From positions 178,286 to 242,285 of the forward strand of contig NW_025064927.1 in assembly GCF_019112545.1 (NCBI RefSeq): 64,000 nt of DNA. Direction: 5' to 3'. The stretch is from Guyanagaster necrorhizus. Its lineage: Eukaryota > Basidiomycota > Agaricomycetes > Agaricales > Physalacriaceae. Under the pieces are notes generated by a model. The model did not search any database. It had not been told where the DNA came from and was given only the letters and a program-made list of their open reading frames with translations. Positions 39,292 through 51,384 of the stretch are shown here, in pieces (positions within the stretch are counted from its first letter, which is position 1; every line of letters starts with the position of its first letter). The position numbers and the translations under genes are program-made.

Positions 39292-41801
39292 ATGACCGTC
39301 ACGATGATACCCTCACCATCCTTGTTGGTTTTTACGCTAGCAACCATCTCGCTTGCCTGGGCACAGACTGCCGGGACGTTTGCAGATGGAGGAAACACGT
39401 CAGTCAGCGCTATGATGGTACGTATTTCATCTCTCTGTCGCTGTCGATAGCGCTCAACTGCCCTTAGATGTTCGTCGGCAATAAGGACTATGTTTACATC
39501 TTGGATAAAGCGGAGGGTAACGCCGCGAATATCAATGGGCATCCTGCGTGGGGTGCCGTTTGGTGAGCAATCAAAGTTTGTGTTTTTGTTCTGTTGTCTA
39601 GACATCATCCAGGAATATCGATACACACGAGGTCGTCGTGCAGGACGTCAGGACGAACGTGTTTTGCTCGTCCGGTATGCATCTTCCCAACGGTTCATTC
39701 GTGACATTTGGCGGAAACGGGGCTGTTACCAAAGGTGGTGGCGTTGGCTCTGTCCTCAATGACGAGGGCTCGGCTTCGTACGATTCTCTATACGAGGATT
39801 ATGATGGTGGAAAAGCAATTCGGATTCTCGACCCCTGTGATACGGGATCTGACTTTCAATCTACTCAGTGTGGTTGGTTCGACAATCCTGATCTACTCTC
39901 TATGCAAAAACGTCGATGGTATTCTACGGCTGAGCCAACCGCTGAAGGCGATATCGTCATTATCGGTGGTTTTGCAAACGGTGGTTACATCAACCGGAAC
40001 TATCCCAACACTGACCCAGAGTACGAGGGTGGTGCTGCCGAATGTACCTACGAGTATTATCCAGCAAATGGACGGACAGCCACTACCATGCAGTTCATGA
40101 TCAACACTTCTGGTCTCAACTCTTATCCCCACACCTTCCTGATGCCATCAGGTAAAATGTTCGTTCAGGCTAACGTCTCGACGGGTAAGTTGCTTCGTTG
40201 TTTCTGTACTTTCATATGTAATATGCTACTCCTCAGTTCTCTGGAATCACACCTCCAATGAGGAAACGGCGCTTCCAGATATGCCTGGTGGAGTTGTTCG
40301 CGTGTATCCTGCATCTGGAGCCGTCGCCATGCTTCCTCTCACACCCAAGAACAACTACAATCCTACAATCCTCTTCTGTGGAGGTTCTGACATGCCGGAT
40401 TACTCCTGGGGTAACTACTCATGGCCATTCATAAACACATGGGAATACCCAGCTTCAACGGATTGTCATCGTATTACCCCCGAGCCTGAGGACGGCTCAT
40501 CTCCGACGTATGTTAAAGATGATGATATGTTAGAGGGAAGAACTATGGGCCAGTTTGTTATTCTACCCAATGGCGTAATGCTGGTCGTGAACGGGGGGCT
40601 AAACGGCACTGCTGGTTATTCCACCATGACTCTCGAGACAACGTCTTACAGTGACATGCCCTACGGAATGTCACTTGCATCCGGGCCCGTTGGTACGCCT
40701 GCTCTCTATGACCCCGATGCAGACAGTGGCAAGAGGTGGTCTAATGATGGTTTCTCCACATCTGATATTGCCCGTTTATATCACTCGTCCGCCATTGTTC
40801 TCCCTGACACATCTGTCTTGATTGCTGGATCAAACCCCAATGTCGACGTCAACCTGACGACCTACTTTAGCACCGAATATCGCGCCGAAATTTTCTATCC
40901 CCCTTACTTCTCCGCCAGTACTCGCCCGGAGCCGACCGGGCTACCTTCTCAACTCTCTTACGGTGGAGACTACTTCGATGTCACCATACCCTCGAGCTCA
41001 TATTCCGGCGATTCTAATGACGCCGCTGCGAGCGCTTTCGTATCCGTTCTTCGAACGGGTTGGACAACACATGCGATGAATATGGGCCAGCGTTACCTCC
41101 AACTTAACAACACATTTACCGTGAACAGTAATGGTTCTATCGTGCTGCATGTCTCGCAGATGCCCCCGAATGCCAACATTTACCAGCCGGGACCTGCTTT
41201 TTTGCACGTTGTTGTGAACGGTATTCCTAGTAACGGCTCTTACGTTATCATCGGAAGCGGAAACATCGAAACGCAGACATTGGCTGACACGGCGGCTCTA
41301 CCGACAAGCGTTAACAGTACCGACGCCCAAGGTTCTGCCGATGGCTCTACAACGTCATCGAATAGTGACAGTAGTTCGAAGACTAGTACTGCCGCTGTTG
41401 TTGGCGGAGTTGTCGGTGGATTAGTTGTCTTGGGCATATTTGGTGCGCTTGTTGGTATTTGTCTAACGCGACGAAGACGTAAGGCCAACCGTCAGCCTAC
41501 ATCATCGTACGCAATGCGAGATGGTCCCGGATATGGTGCTTCTCTAGGTACTGGTACTGGCGCGGGCGCGGGCGCTGGTGGGGCGGATAAGGCCTTGCGG
41601 AGTTCTGACTCTAGTGCCTTTATCCCATTGCAGCACGCATATAACCAAAACGAATCATGGAGCTCAAGCTCTGCAAGCCTACAAGCGCCGTATCAAGATG
41701 AAGCACACGATCGTCACGGGATGAGCATGGATTATGATCCATATGCTGCTGAATCGAGGATGAGTACCAGTACACCTGTTGGGCGGCCACACAGATACTG
41801 A
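39292..41801 (+). CDS. Copper radical oxidase (glyoxal-oxidase-like, AA5_1) with C-terminal membrane anchor
   Basis: Extracellular enzyme that oxidises aldehydes such as glyoxal and makes H2O2. Exons 39292-39417, 39468-39562, 39613-40184 and 40237-41801 give 785 residues. The signal peptide is SPSLLVFTLATISLAWA. Radical-site and copper ligands can be placed by motif: Cys in NVFCSSGMHLPNGSFVTFGG (Cys of the Cys-Tyr cross-link), Tyr in KRRWYSTAEPTAEG, Tyr-His in IARLYHSSAIVLPDTSVLIA and the last His in TGWTTHAMNMGQRYLQL. After the C-terminal beta domain comes a Ser/Thr-rich linker (GSADGSTTSSNSDSSSKTS). A glycine-rich transmembrane helix (AVVGGVVGGLVVLGIFGALV), an RRRR stop-transfer and a Gly-rich tail of about 110 residues follow. 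The product is therefore probably plasma-membrane anchored, not free. Intact. Confidence 0.94.
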
Positions 41802-42578
41802 TTGGTGACGGAGGCAAGAGCAAGAGTGTGTTTACGGTATGTTCCCGGTGGTATTGGATGCGGAATTGACAGTTGCTTTCACTTTCCACGTGTTATTTTT
41901 ATCCTCATTACTTTCCACGTCACTGCATACCTTCACCTGCTCATATTTTAAGACCCTTGTTAATTTCTTAGAGCAGGTTGTACATGCAACGCAAGCCCAT
42001 TGCATTTCGTACCCTGAGGGTACTGTGGCCACTCTGTCGTTCCAGTCGCGTCGCGTCTTTTATATATTGGCATCTTTCTGTTTTTTTGCATGGACCATAC
42101 GGACTTGTGTAGTTACTTCTTAATAGTGCACTCAGGACCAACACGCTCCCTTTGCATCAGAATTCGTTCAGCCGCCACGACCCGTGAATTCCGGATGGTA
42201 ATGAGCCATTTTAGCGTATGAGATGTTTACTAAATAAGTAGCTGCAGGTGACGAGGATAGGAACGCCGTCCACTACAACTCCGACGCGGTGAGCCAGTTT
42301 TCGTTCTGATAGCTGATTTTTCTGATAGATACAGACTATGCATATCCCTGTGCAGCAATCCATGTCTTATCGTTATTTCTGCCGACGACCGGACTCGGAA
42401 AGCCTTGCGCACGTACGTACTCCGCGGCAGACACGTCCTGCTTCTTAATGGCTCCGAATCTTCATCTCCGATTAAGCTTCTACATGCTAGCTGCTTATCT
42501 CGTCTCCGCGATAAGTGTCGTTGTACCGGTCAGTATAAAACCCGTTTGGGTGACAGCCTGCTCTTCATTCTGACCGCC
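41802..42578. other. Intergenic between copper oxidase and permease
   Basis: About 0.78 kb with no coding or RNA feature recognised; it includes the permease promoter. Confidence 0.5.
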
Positions 42579-45006
42579 ATGTCGAGCAATATCGATGCTG
42601 CCGCTGTTGCTGACCTGCACAAACTAGGCTACGAGCAGGAGATGACACGGGTATGCGATTCTTCCTACTGTCGCTCAGCCTTCTCGCTGATTCAAGTGGA
42701 TAGAGGCGTGGGCTATTCCATATCTTGTTCAGTGCGTCGCTTCTTTCCTTCTTGGTTGTTGAGCTATTGATAGTCGATGCAGTGACGCTAGGTACGTGTT
42801 GTTCTTCGACTACCGTGCTCCTTGATGTGACTGGACTCTGGCGAAGCCATTATGGCAGTCCGTGAGTCCATCGAACAATTCATTTTTGCTGCGCGAATAA
42901 AAATATATGGCTAGCTTACGGTCTTTCTGCTCCACTCGCTACCGGACTCATTGGAGGTGGACCCGCGGTTTTGATCTGGGGGTGAGTGTTTCATAGTCCA
43001 GACGAAAATATCAGCTCATACCATCGAAGATGGGTATTCGTATCGGCATTTATCTTTACTCTCGCACTGTCAATGGCCGAAATTAGCGCAAAGTATCCTA
43101 CCTCTGGCGGGGCGTACTATTGGTGTTTCCGCCTCGCATCACCCAGGAGCCGCGTGCTCTTGTCATGGATAAATGGATGGCTAACCATGGTAGGCGTGTG
43201 GACGATCTGTTTGTCAGTCACTTTCGTAAGAACTGAGTTATCTGTGATTCGTTAGCCTTATCTAACCAAGCGGCTCTGCTCTGTAGGGCACTGCACAGAT
43301 CATAGTTGCAGGGGCGGGTATTTTTCATCCGGACTGGGTTGCCAAGACATGGCATACATGTAAGCCTGATTAGCTTTCCTTCCAACTACCTCGTCTGATC
43401 CGTGCTAGATCTCATCTTTTTGGGAGTGACACTAACTTGTACGGCACTCGGAATTTTCTTGAACGATATTCTTCATTACATCGACGTATGTCATCGTTGC
43501 GTACACGAGCGGCAAAATTGTTGATAAGATATCTATAGATCGTATGTGCTTGTTGGACGATTCTCGGCGTCCTTGGTACGCCGGAATTCCTATGGACCTT
43601 AATCGATTATAGACTTCTTCCAAGTTATGCTCGTGTGTATTTCGGCGAAGGCGGCGTCAGGTCGTCATACAGCTGCTTTCGCTCTCGGCCATTTTGATCC
43701 ATCTGCGTCGGGTTGGACACCTGGATGGTCGTTCTTTATCGGGCTACTACCTGTGAGTTGCCTTTTGTATCATCCTCCATATCTAATTTATGCTTGCAGC
43801 CCGGTCAGTGTGTGAACAGCCCAGCTATCGCACTCACTGACCATACTGTCAAGCATATACGTATGCTGCAATTGGAATGAGTGCGTTTCAATGTATGGAA
43901 TTCTATCAAGACTCATTCCCCATTAAGTTGCGAGTATGGCCGAGGAGCTTCATAATCCGACGGTTGACCTCCCAAGAGCCATTGTATGGTCAATTCCGCT
44001 TGGATTTTTACAAGGAGTTTTTTTCTTGTTGCCCATTTTATTTACGCTTCCGGATGTTGCTACATTACTTGCAGGTTTGCCTAGTCTTCTATCATCTTCC
44101 CCTTGAATTGACCAAGCAAATGTGCAGTCGCTAGTGGTCAGCCTATTGGTGTCATGTTCACGCTCATAATGGGCTCAAAGGGTGGTGGATTCGGAATGGC
44201 AAGAACATGCATGCTGTCTTTATTTTCTGCTCACCTGTCCCGTTTGGTTTAGTGGTTCATCAGTACGCGCTTATACCTCCGTGCTAAGCTCCTTGTTCAC
44301 CATTCAAATTCTAGTTTTCGGGGTCGCCATGTTTTGCGCTATCTCAATTTCATCGGCCGCTTCTCGAGCAACATGGGCATTTGCAAGAGACAAGGCAATA
44401 CCCATGCACACCTTCCTCGCCCATGTAGCATCAGAAAAACACGGCCCTGTTAATGCGTTCCTCCTCGTCACTGTTGTCCAGTTACTGCTAGGTCTGATTT
44501 ATCTCGGCTCCAGTGCGGCTTTCAACGCTTTCGTAGGAGTGGCGGTGATGTGTCTACAGGCGAGCTATTCGATGCCAGTCCTCATATCCCTTGTCAATGG
44601 CCGTGATAACGTCAAAGATTCTCCGTACTCGTTGGGTAGGTGGGGATGGGCTATCAACGGTATGGCGGTGCTATGGACCATGTTCGAGATGGTGCTGTTC
44701 TCGATGCCGGCGGTGGTACCTGTGACGAGAGTGTCTATGAGTATGAATTTACCATCCTATTTGAGTTAAGAATTGACCCGTAGTTTTCTAGATTACGCCT
44801 CTGTGGTGTTTGTGGGATTTGCGACCATCAGTGCGGTCTGGTATATGATCAGTAGGTTTGTTCCTCGCGTGGAAGTAACAATTAATCAACTATGCTTAGA
44901 TGGACGCTTCTATTATACAGGTCCGCCCATTCCGAGCGATTCAGCACAACCTAGCTCTGAGAGCGTTGTTGCGAATGAAAAGAAAGGTAGAAGTTTGGGG
45001 GACTGA
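42579..45006 (+). CDS. Amino-acid/polyamine permease, GABA or choline type (Uga4-like)
   Basis: Twelve-helix APC-superfamily transporter of the plasma or vacuolar membrane. Splicing gives MSSNIDAAAVADLHKLGYEQ, EMTRRRGLFHILFMTLAIMA and VPYGLSAPLATGLIGGGPAV. Then come LSMAEISAKYPTSGGAYYWC (the family consensus), INGWLTMVGVWTICLSVTFG and SGWTPGWSFFIGLLPPAYTY. Next is AAIGMIASMAEELHNPTVDL, then GGGFGMWFIIFGVAMFCAIS and SRATWAFARDKAIPMH. It ends with YASVVFVGFATISAVWYMIN and a short hydrophilic tail to 45006. The first half is cut into very short exons: 42704-42731 (28 nt), 42783-42791 (9 nt) and 42847-42861 (15 nt). A 4-nt exon sits at 43800-43803 and a 10-nt exon at 44253-44262 follows an intron with a GC donor (44199). 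All are needed to rebuild conserved blocks. Intact by this model; substrate unproven. Confidence 0.88.
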
Positions 45007-45211
45007 TCTCATCACAAACGAGCGGCGACATAGATAGGCTTAGAGTCGCGTATGTTACAAACCGTTTTTGGTATGAATTTGTTTTCATCTCAATGAAGAA
45101 TGATAAACATCTGTAGAGATGACAAAGCCGGTCAGGGTCCTCTTGCTTTCGTACCACCAGCCTTAGTTGCCACTTTGACGAGTGGCAATTCACTGCAACA
45201 TAATATTTTGA

Positions 45212-47150
45212 ATGAACAGGTAAGCCTGGCTTTGATCGTTCTGTCTGCCATTCAAAGATATGTATGAAATCATAGGAACTCACCGGCTAGCCTCGAAAGC
45301 CTCGTGTCGGCTGCACGAAAGGATGTCAAAGCATGCCCAAGAATGCTTTCCGCCGTGCACCGTCATCTTCGCACGACACGAGTCCCTCAGGAGCTTTTTG
45401 AATCTATGAAATCACCATCTGCAACTGCCGAAATTATGGCGAGCTGTCTGGACGGCTTACGTGTTGCATTGCACTGGGCGAATCGGAGGCATAAAGATCT
45501 TGCAGAGCGCGTCTTTCAGCAATGGAATGCGGCGTGGGAATGGTCGTCGTTCATGGCGGATGAGGTTATCTCGAAGGAGCCTCAGTCGGCGGAATGCATC
45601 GACTTCCAGTACAGGGTCATCGGAACAGCCTCTGATCTCCTCAGGCTTGCTGCCTTTGAGAGTCAAGGGTCCCCTCACGAAGTACAAGTTCTTAAAAGAC
45701 CTGGGTTCTTCGCTACCCTTGTCCGTCTCTGGTTCCATGTTTTGCGCCATGGGGGTTCTCCTGCAGTGCTCAGAGAAACGTCGCATTCACTTGTTGTATT
45801 TCACCGGATTAACTCCGACAGCAGGGACAACTTCAAACTCGTCATCAGAGAAGTTGGTCTTGTGCTCCAGAATATGCCAGGTGCTACTGCCCTGTTCATT
45901 GCGCACGTATTGCAGACGATCGAGGTCAAGAAAATTAACATGCGTCTCCTCGATGGACCACTTAATTTGATATCCTATGCTTTGGAGTTTCATTCCGATT
46001 GCATTCTTTGTCCTTTTATCGCCTGTCATGCTCCAACCTTCGTCACTATTCTCATGGCTCGTTTCACGTCTTTCAAGCTTACTTATGAACTCGGGAACAT
46101 TGATGATCAGAAGCTGGACAAACTCATTCAAAGCAATATGGCGGAATCTTGTTTTTTTCTATGCATCAAGCTCTTGGAAATTTGTATCAGGACGCGCGGC
46201 CTTCCCTGCGTCGTCCAGATACTCCAAAACCGCTTCCTCCCGACTTGCTTCAAAGCAGCGAAGATTTTTAAGCATCGATCCGGTTCCTTTCCTAACAACA
46301 CCGAGGACACTTGCTCCGAACTTTTTAGGATGATTGCAACATTCAGCATCTATCCGAAAGTAATGCATTTCGTGATCAAATCTAACAAGCACTTGGAAGC
46401 TCATAATCTCAAGGCCTTGGTGAAATTGACAGCCCCGGGAATGTGGACGTCTTATAACACTCTATGTGATATAGCGATGCAGAGGTATACTAACAAATCT
46501 GTTTATTCTGTTCTTCCACGGGACATTTGCTGCAATCCACAGGTACGTATCATCGCATTCGGCCATCGTTTTGCGTCTAACTAGGCGTAGTGCCGCAATC
46601 CGTGTATCCTACCTAAGGACGCCAAACGATGCACAGGCTGTCTTTCCGCTCATTATTGTTCTCGGGAGTGCCAGAAACATGATTGGATAACTCATCAACC
46701 AAAGTGTAAGAGCCTCAGATCGGACAGAAAAGGTACCTTTCATTCTGGTTTCTGGCAATCGAACTAAGCGATATATGGTTTGATACAGATGGGAAGCTCA
46801 TGCGGGCGGATACTTTGGAACAAGATTTCGCAGAGTGGATGGTTGACCAGGACTTGCCTCGTTTCCTCTCGGAGACAAAGGAAATCCGCCAAAAACTAGA
46901 AGCAAAACGCGCGATGACGGAGCCTTACAAGAGATACCCCATGGTGATAGAGATCTCCTACAATTTCGTGCCTACCAAGCTAGTGAGAGTTTACCCGGGC
47001 GAAGAGTCTCGCACTCACGGAATCGGTCGGATGCCCGAAGTTATGGACATATTAGAAAGGAGAAGAGGTCAGCTGAATGAAGTGTTCTTCTATGCCGCAC
47101 TTCCGGGTCCTAGACCTGAATGCATCTGCACGACAGTCAGTATATGGTGA
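45212..47150 (+). CDS. MYND zinc-finger protein, copy 1 (intact)
   Basis: Uncharacterised Agaricomycete protein of about 590 residues with a MYND zinc finger after a long helical domain. An 8-nt first exon (45212-45219) encodes MNR in part and joins at 45276 to NSPASLESLVSAARKDVKA. The helical part includes CPRMLSAVHRHLRTTRVPQE, LLRLAAFESQGSP and LVRLWFHVLRHGGSPAVLRE. The finger, rebuilt over an intron at about 46542-46589, runs CRNPCILPKDAKRCTGC, AHYCSRECQKHDWITHQPKC and has all zinc ligands in MYND spacing. A C-terminal segment (DFAEWMVDQDLPRFLSETKE, VFFYAALPGPRPECICTT) ends at TGA 47150. MYND fingers usually bind peptides in partner proteins; this one's role is unknown. It is followed in tandem by a broken copy. 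Confidence 0.85.
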
Positions 47151-47820
47151 GCTTTCATGGCAGAGCTTGGCTAACGCGATGCTGACTGACTGTTTCTTTG
47201 CCGCAACAGATATATTTCCTCGCCATCTCAAAACCTGACATAGGTCGCCCAATTTCCTTCATGTCGACAGTTCCATTACACCAGTTTGCCGGGAGTCTAC
47301 GCTTCCAAATCATTCGACTCAGCAGTCCTGGGAACTTTACCGTGAAGACCGCTCCTTTCTTCCATTATTTGGGAACTCGGAGGGTCTCGCAATCAATTCA
47401 ATGTACCATCATGTAGCTATAACTCCATTTCTTTTGTACAGCACAGTCTATACAGCAGCAGTTCGCTTTAGAGGGACAGTAGGGCCAAGCGGACTAAGTA
47501 CTTAAGCGACACTTCTCTTGTGAACTGTGAAGATATTATTATTGGATCTCAGCGAAACAGATAAGGATCTGTTGGGCCCTCACATAGAATAGCATCCTCT
47601 GAGTCTTCTGATTGATCTGGCTCAGGCCGGTTTCGGGAAGATCATTTTACCATAGTAAAAGAAGGTGAGAAGTAGAAAGTACAGTTTGGTTGGTAGCTGT
47701 ACCTACGGTCGTCGTCGGGCTGACAAAGCACGATGTCACGTGTCCCGACGAAAAGCAGATCTGCCCACCAGAGATTCTATATGTCCTCTTGCTATTCCTC
47801 AAGATTCTTCTCAGGTAAAC
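47151..47820. other. Spacer between the two MYND copies
   Basis: About 0.67 kb. It includes the 3' end of copy 1 and the promoter area of copy 2; no separate gene is seen. Confidence 0.45.
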
Positions 47821-49735
47821 ATGAATTCTCTATCTAGCCTCGCAAGTGCCGTATCGAACGCTCGCAAGGATCCCTCTGCATGTCCGAGGATGCTCTCACT
47901 TGTATCCCATCATCTTCGCACCAAGAAAATGCCCCAAGATCTTCGTTCGTCACTGGAGACTCCAACTGCGACAGCTTGCGTCATGGTGGATTGCCTCGAT
48001 GGCCTGTGTGCTGCCTTTCGATGGGACTCGAGACAGAATGGCCACGGTTGCAGTGATGGGCAGCATTCTTCGAAACAGCACGGCCTGCTCCAAGAGCGTG
48101 TGATGGAATATTGGCCTATGGCGTGGAGGTGGTCATCATTCTTGGTGGAAGAAATCATCGCGAAGGAGCATCACTCCGTGGAACTACCGAATTTCAGCAC
48201 TGGACGCTTGAGGTTGTAGCAGAGTTTCTCAGACTTGCCGCCTTTGACTCGGAGACTCAGGGATGTCTTCGTGAGTTTGACGTTTTGAAAGCTCCTTGGG
48301 TTCTTTCTACTCTCGTCCAACTCTGGTTCCATACGTTGCGCCATGGTGGCTCGCCTGCAGCACTTCGAGATACGGCTTTCTCATTGATATTATTCAACTC
48401 GATCAGCTTCTCGACCGTGGACGGCTTCGGGGAAGTTATTGAGCAAGTGGACGACGTTTTGAAGGATACACCTAACGCGGCAGCAATCTGTTGTGCACAC
48501 ATTTCAACGTTATTCAGTGTCATACAGTCAATATGCATCTCCCCGATGGTCCTCTTGCATTCGTGGCTTATGCAATGGAATTTCATGACTTACTTTCTCC
48601 TTTCATTGCTTGCCGTCTTCCCTTTCTCATTACTTCTGTCATGGTGCATCTGACATCTTCCAAACTTGCCTACGATCTCATCAACATCGACGACGTCAAG
48701 TGGGACAGATACACACAAGAAAATATGGTCGAATTTGTGCATCTTCGATGCGCCCTGTTTCACAAAACGCGGCCACCCCTGTATCACTGAAGCTCTTCGA
48801 GGTTGCTTTCTACCGTCTTTCTTCAAAACTGCCTTGTTCTTCAAACGTCGATCGAATCCTTTTCACCTCAACTTCCAGAATATCTGTTCTTGGCTTTTCG
48901 AGATGGTCACAAAATATACCATATATCCATCGGTCTTACGCCTGGTGGCCAAATCTAGTCGATTCATCAAGAAGCATGATCTTAGGTTATTAGAGGAATC
49001 TACGGCGTTGCTGTGGGGCTCTTGGACATTTCTGCATGATGCAACTCTGCAAAGCTATGCGGGAATTCCAGGCTATTCTGTATCTCAACGTAACGTCTGC
49101 AGTAATTCGCAGATACGGCCCCTGCACCGTTAAGGTTTACAAATCTGACATAGGGTGACAGTGTCCGAACCCACATGTTTGTCCTTGGGATGTCAAGTGC
49201 TGCTCGGGATGCTTTGTCGTGCACTACTGTTCAAGAGACTGCCAGAGAGATGATTGGATGGAACACCAGCTGACATGCAAATACCTCATGTCAGACAAAA
49301 AAGGTAGTTGTTGATCTCGTCGATGCCGGTAATATGCTGATGTGACCGTCGCTGTAGCGGGAAGACTCGTGAAGATAAACACTTTGGAGTACGATTTCGC
49401 CGAGTCGATGGTTAGTCTGGATTTTCCCACTTTCCTCGTTGGGACAGAAGCTGCTCGCGCTGAGCTAGAAGAAAAACGTTCCATGACGAGAAAGGTACCC
49501 GATGGTGGTGGAGATTTTGTACGATACCGCGTCACCAAGGTTAGGACGAATTTATGCGGGGGAAGACGCTGATCCTGAGACTCTTCGGACGCTAGAAGTA
49601 AGGATCGCGTTAGAGGAAAGAAAGGGCAGAGGTGACGAGGTGTTCTTTTGCGCGACGCCTCCATCTTGTCAGGACTCGGAACCTCAGCATGTTTACACAT
49701 CTGTTGGAATGCACGGTGAGCTTGTCGTATTGTAG
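47821..49735 (+). pseudogene. MYND zinc-finger protein, copy 2 (frameshifted paralogue)
   Basis: Tandem paralogue of the gene at 45212. It starts MNSLSSLASAVSNARKDPSA then CPRMLSLVSHHLRTKKMPQD, and keeps LVQLWFHTLRHGGSPAALRD and the finger (CPNPHVCPWDVKCCSGC, VHYCSRDCQRDDWMEHQLTC). Comparison with copy 1 shows one-base losses near 48195 (NFS to EFQHWTLEV) and near 48515 (before VNMHLPDGPL). A further frame change lies near 48770 (before KRGHPCITEALRGC) and another near 49497 (before YPMVVEIL). The splice donor before the finger, GT in copy 1, reads AT here (CGCAG-ATACGG near 49111). With at least four frame breaks and a lost donor it should not make a full protein. Confidence 0.83.
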
Positions 49736-50415
49736 TGATTGATGAATTGAATGACCGCTTGTGAGTGCTGTCAGGTAATAGCCCCTCTAGCTCGTTCTTC
49801 GGAAGCCATCAACTCAAGTGTGTAGGTCAGGCCAAGATTCGCATGCCGACTGCAATGAATGCTGCTTTGTCCTTGCTATTTCCGTTCTTTGGCTAGCTGC
49901 ATTTATCCGGTTGAACCATGTTTGAATACTGTTCTATCCGTGCTTGCTACCCGCGCTTGCCATATTTCCGCCACACTGCCGTCGATTTTCACGGCTGTGC
50001 GGCTTGCTTTTAAGCTTTTCGGCTAGGGGGTCACCTTGAGGGGCCCAAACATCGTGTCACCGGCACTGTCCTTTCTCGCATCCCAACAGCAGACGCTTAC
50101 CAGAAGCCATCCTCTTACCGCTGTAGTACGAAGTTGAAGTTTTGTCGCACCTTTCTCACACTCAAGCTATCACCAATCGATAATAATTATAGAGGGTGGC
50201 AATAGACTTCTCACCACAGGTTACCCGAATGAATTCCAGAACCCAAACGACCCTGGATTCTGGAAGATGGCATAAATATCCCGTGCCAAGCCAATTGCGG
50301 AGGCATTCAGTCATATTGTTTCGTGACAGGTGAGACCGGTCACAGATGCTTTTGCTGAGTGGTGGATATAAACAAGCATCGTGGTATTGCCGTGAACCTT
50401 TCCCCTTTGCTCCTC
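49736..50415. other. Intergenic, no supported gene
   Basis: About 0.68 kb with no recognised feature; likely holds 3' end of the MYND relic and the promoter or first exon of the KRE6-like gene. Confidence 0.4.
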
Positions 50416-51384
50416 ATGGTACCATCCGCGTCTTCCATCTACAGCTCTTGGTCGAACGACGATCAGGATGTTGGGTCCGCGAGTTCCTGGGAGGCAGAGT
50501 CAGCTACTCACGCCGCGTCTTTCAACGCAACACCGCATGAAACCGCGTCTCCACTGGTCCCTTTGCGCTCTTCATCGATATCTGGGCAGGAGACGCCATA
50601 TGAGTCATACGCGGCTTCTACAACGCGTTCCTCAGTGGCGAACATGCATGCTCCGTCGATGCTGAAGCCCAATGCTCCCCTCAGTCCACTTAGACGCTCC
50701 ATGACAATTTCCGAGTCAGATGTTTCGTCAGACGCAATACAAGAATACCCTAGATTAATGTCGCCAGCGAAAGCCTTTCCTTCGTCGCCACTAAATCCTT
50801 CTTCAACGTCGCCCGCTTCTGAATCAAGATCATCGACACCTTCACCACCTGTTGGTCCTCGTTATATTCGACCCTCCTCGTCAACAACGCAGCTGCTTGG
50901 CCGGGTACCCTCAGAAGAGTCTAGAGTACTCTCCACGTCTCGCAATTCCCGGGGGTCAATGATTCTATATCACATATCCGTGCCTGGTGACGACGCTTTC
51001 AAACTAGACCCCCCTCCCTCCCTTCGACATCTCATGTCATCGGAGTCTTCCCGTGATTCAATGATGTCTATATCATCAGATTCCAAATACCCATCTCTGC
51101 TCAGCGAGCACGGCTTGGTGCCGTACGCGTTTGACCCGAACGAGGATGAGGGAGGATTCGACAAGGAGGACGCTGACCTAGACGCCCGGAGCAGTGAGCA
51201 GAGATTGTCGTGGAGAGGGCTGGTGAATATGGTCGCGTTAATTGCGATGCTCCTATGCATCCTCGGGCTGTTCGTGATATATCCGGTGACGGGTTATTTG
51301 CGCGATGATGGGAAAAGTCAGAAAATCGTGGAGAATAAGTGGATCAATGCGACGGGGCAGGCGATTCTGGGGTCTCCGGCATAG
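50416..51384 (+). CDS. KRE6/SKN1-like N-terminal region with membrane helix, no GH16 domain
   Basis: The reading frame from ATG 50416 (MVPSASSIYSSWSNDDQDVG; an upstream exon is possible) gives about 320 residues. It is a Ser/Pro-rich cytosolic tail with many SP/TP motifs, then LSEHGLVPYAFDPNEDEGGF, RLSWRGLVNMVALIAMLLCI and LGLFVIYPVTGYL, one membrane helix. It then reads KWINATGQAILGSPA and stops at 51382. This arrangement (acidic PYAFDP box, SWRG, single helix, INATGQ) matches the N-terminus of fungal beta-glucan synthesis proteins Kre6/Skn1, type II membrane proteins of the secretory pathway. In those the helix is followed by a GH16-like lumenal domain of about 350 residues; here a stop follows within 20 residues and nothing GH16-like is visible downstream. 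So it is a truncated or divergent stand-alone copy. Confidence 0.65.
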   Translation: MVPSASSIYSSWSNDDQDVGSASSWEAESATHAASFNATPHETASPLVPLRSSSISGQETPYESYAASTTRSSVANMHAPSMLKPNAPLSPLRRSMTISESDVSSDAIQEYPRLMSPAKAFPSSPLNPSSTSPASESRSSTPSPPVGPRYIRPSSSTTQLLGRVPSEESRVLSTSRNSRGSMILYHISVPGDDAFKLDPPPSLRHLMSSESSRDSMMSISSDSKYPSLLSEHGLVPYAFDPNEDEGGFDKEDADLDARSSEQRLSWRGLVNMVALIAMLLCILGLFVIYPVTGYLRDDGKSQKIVENKWINATGQAILGSPA

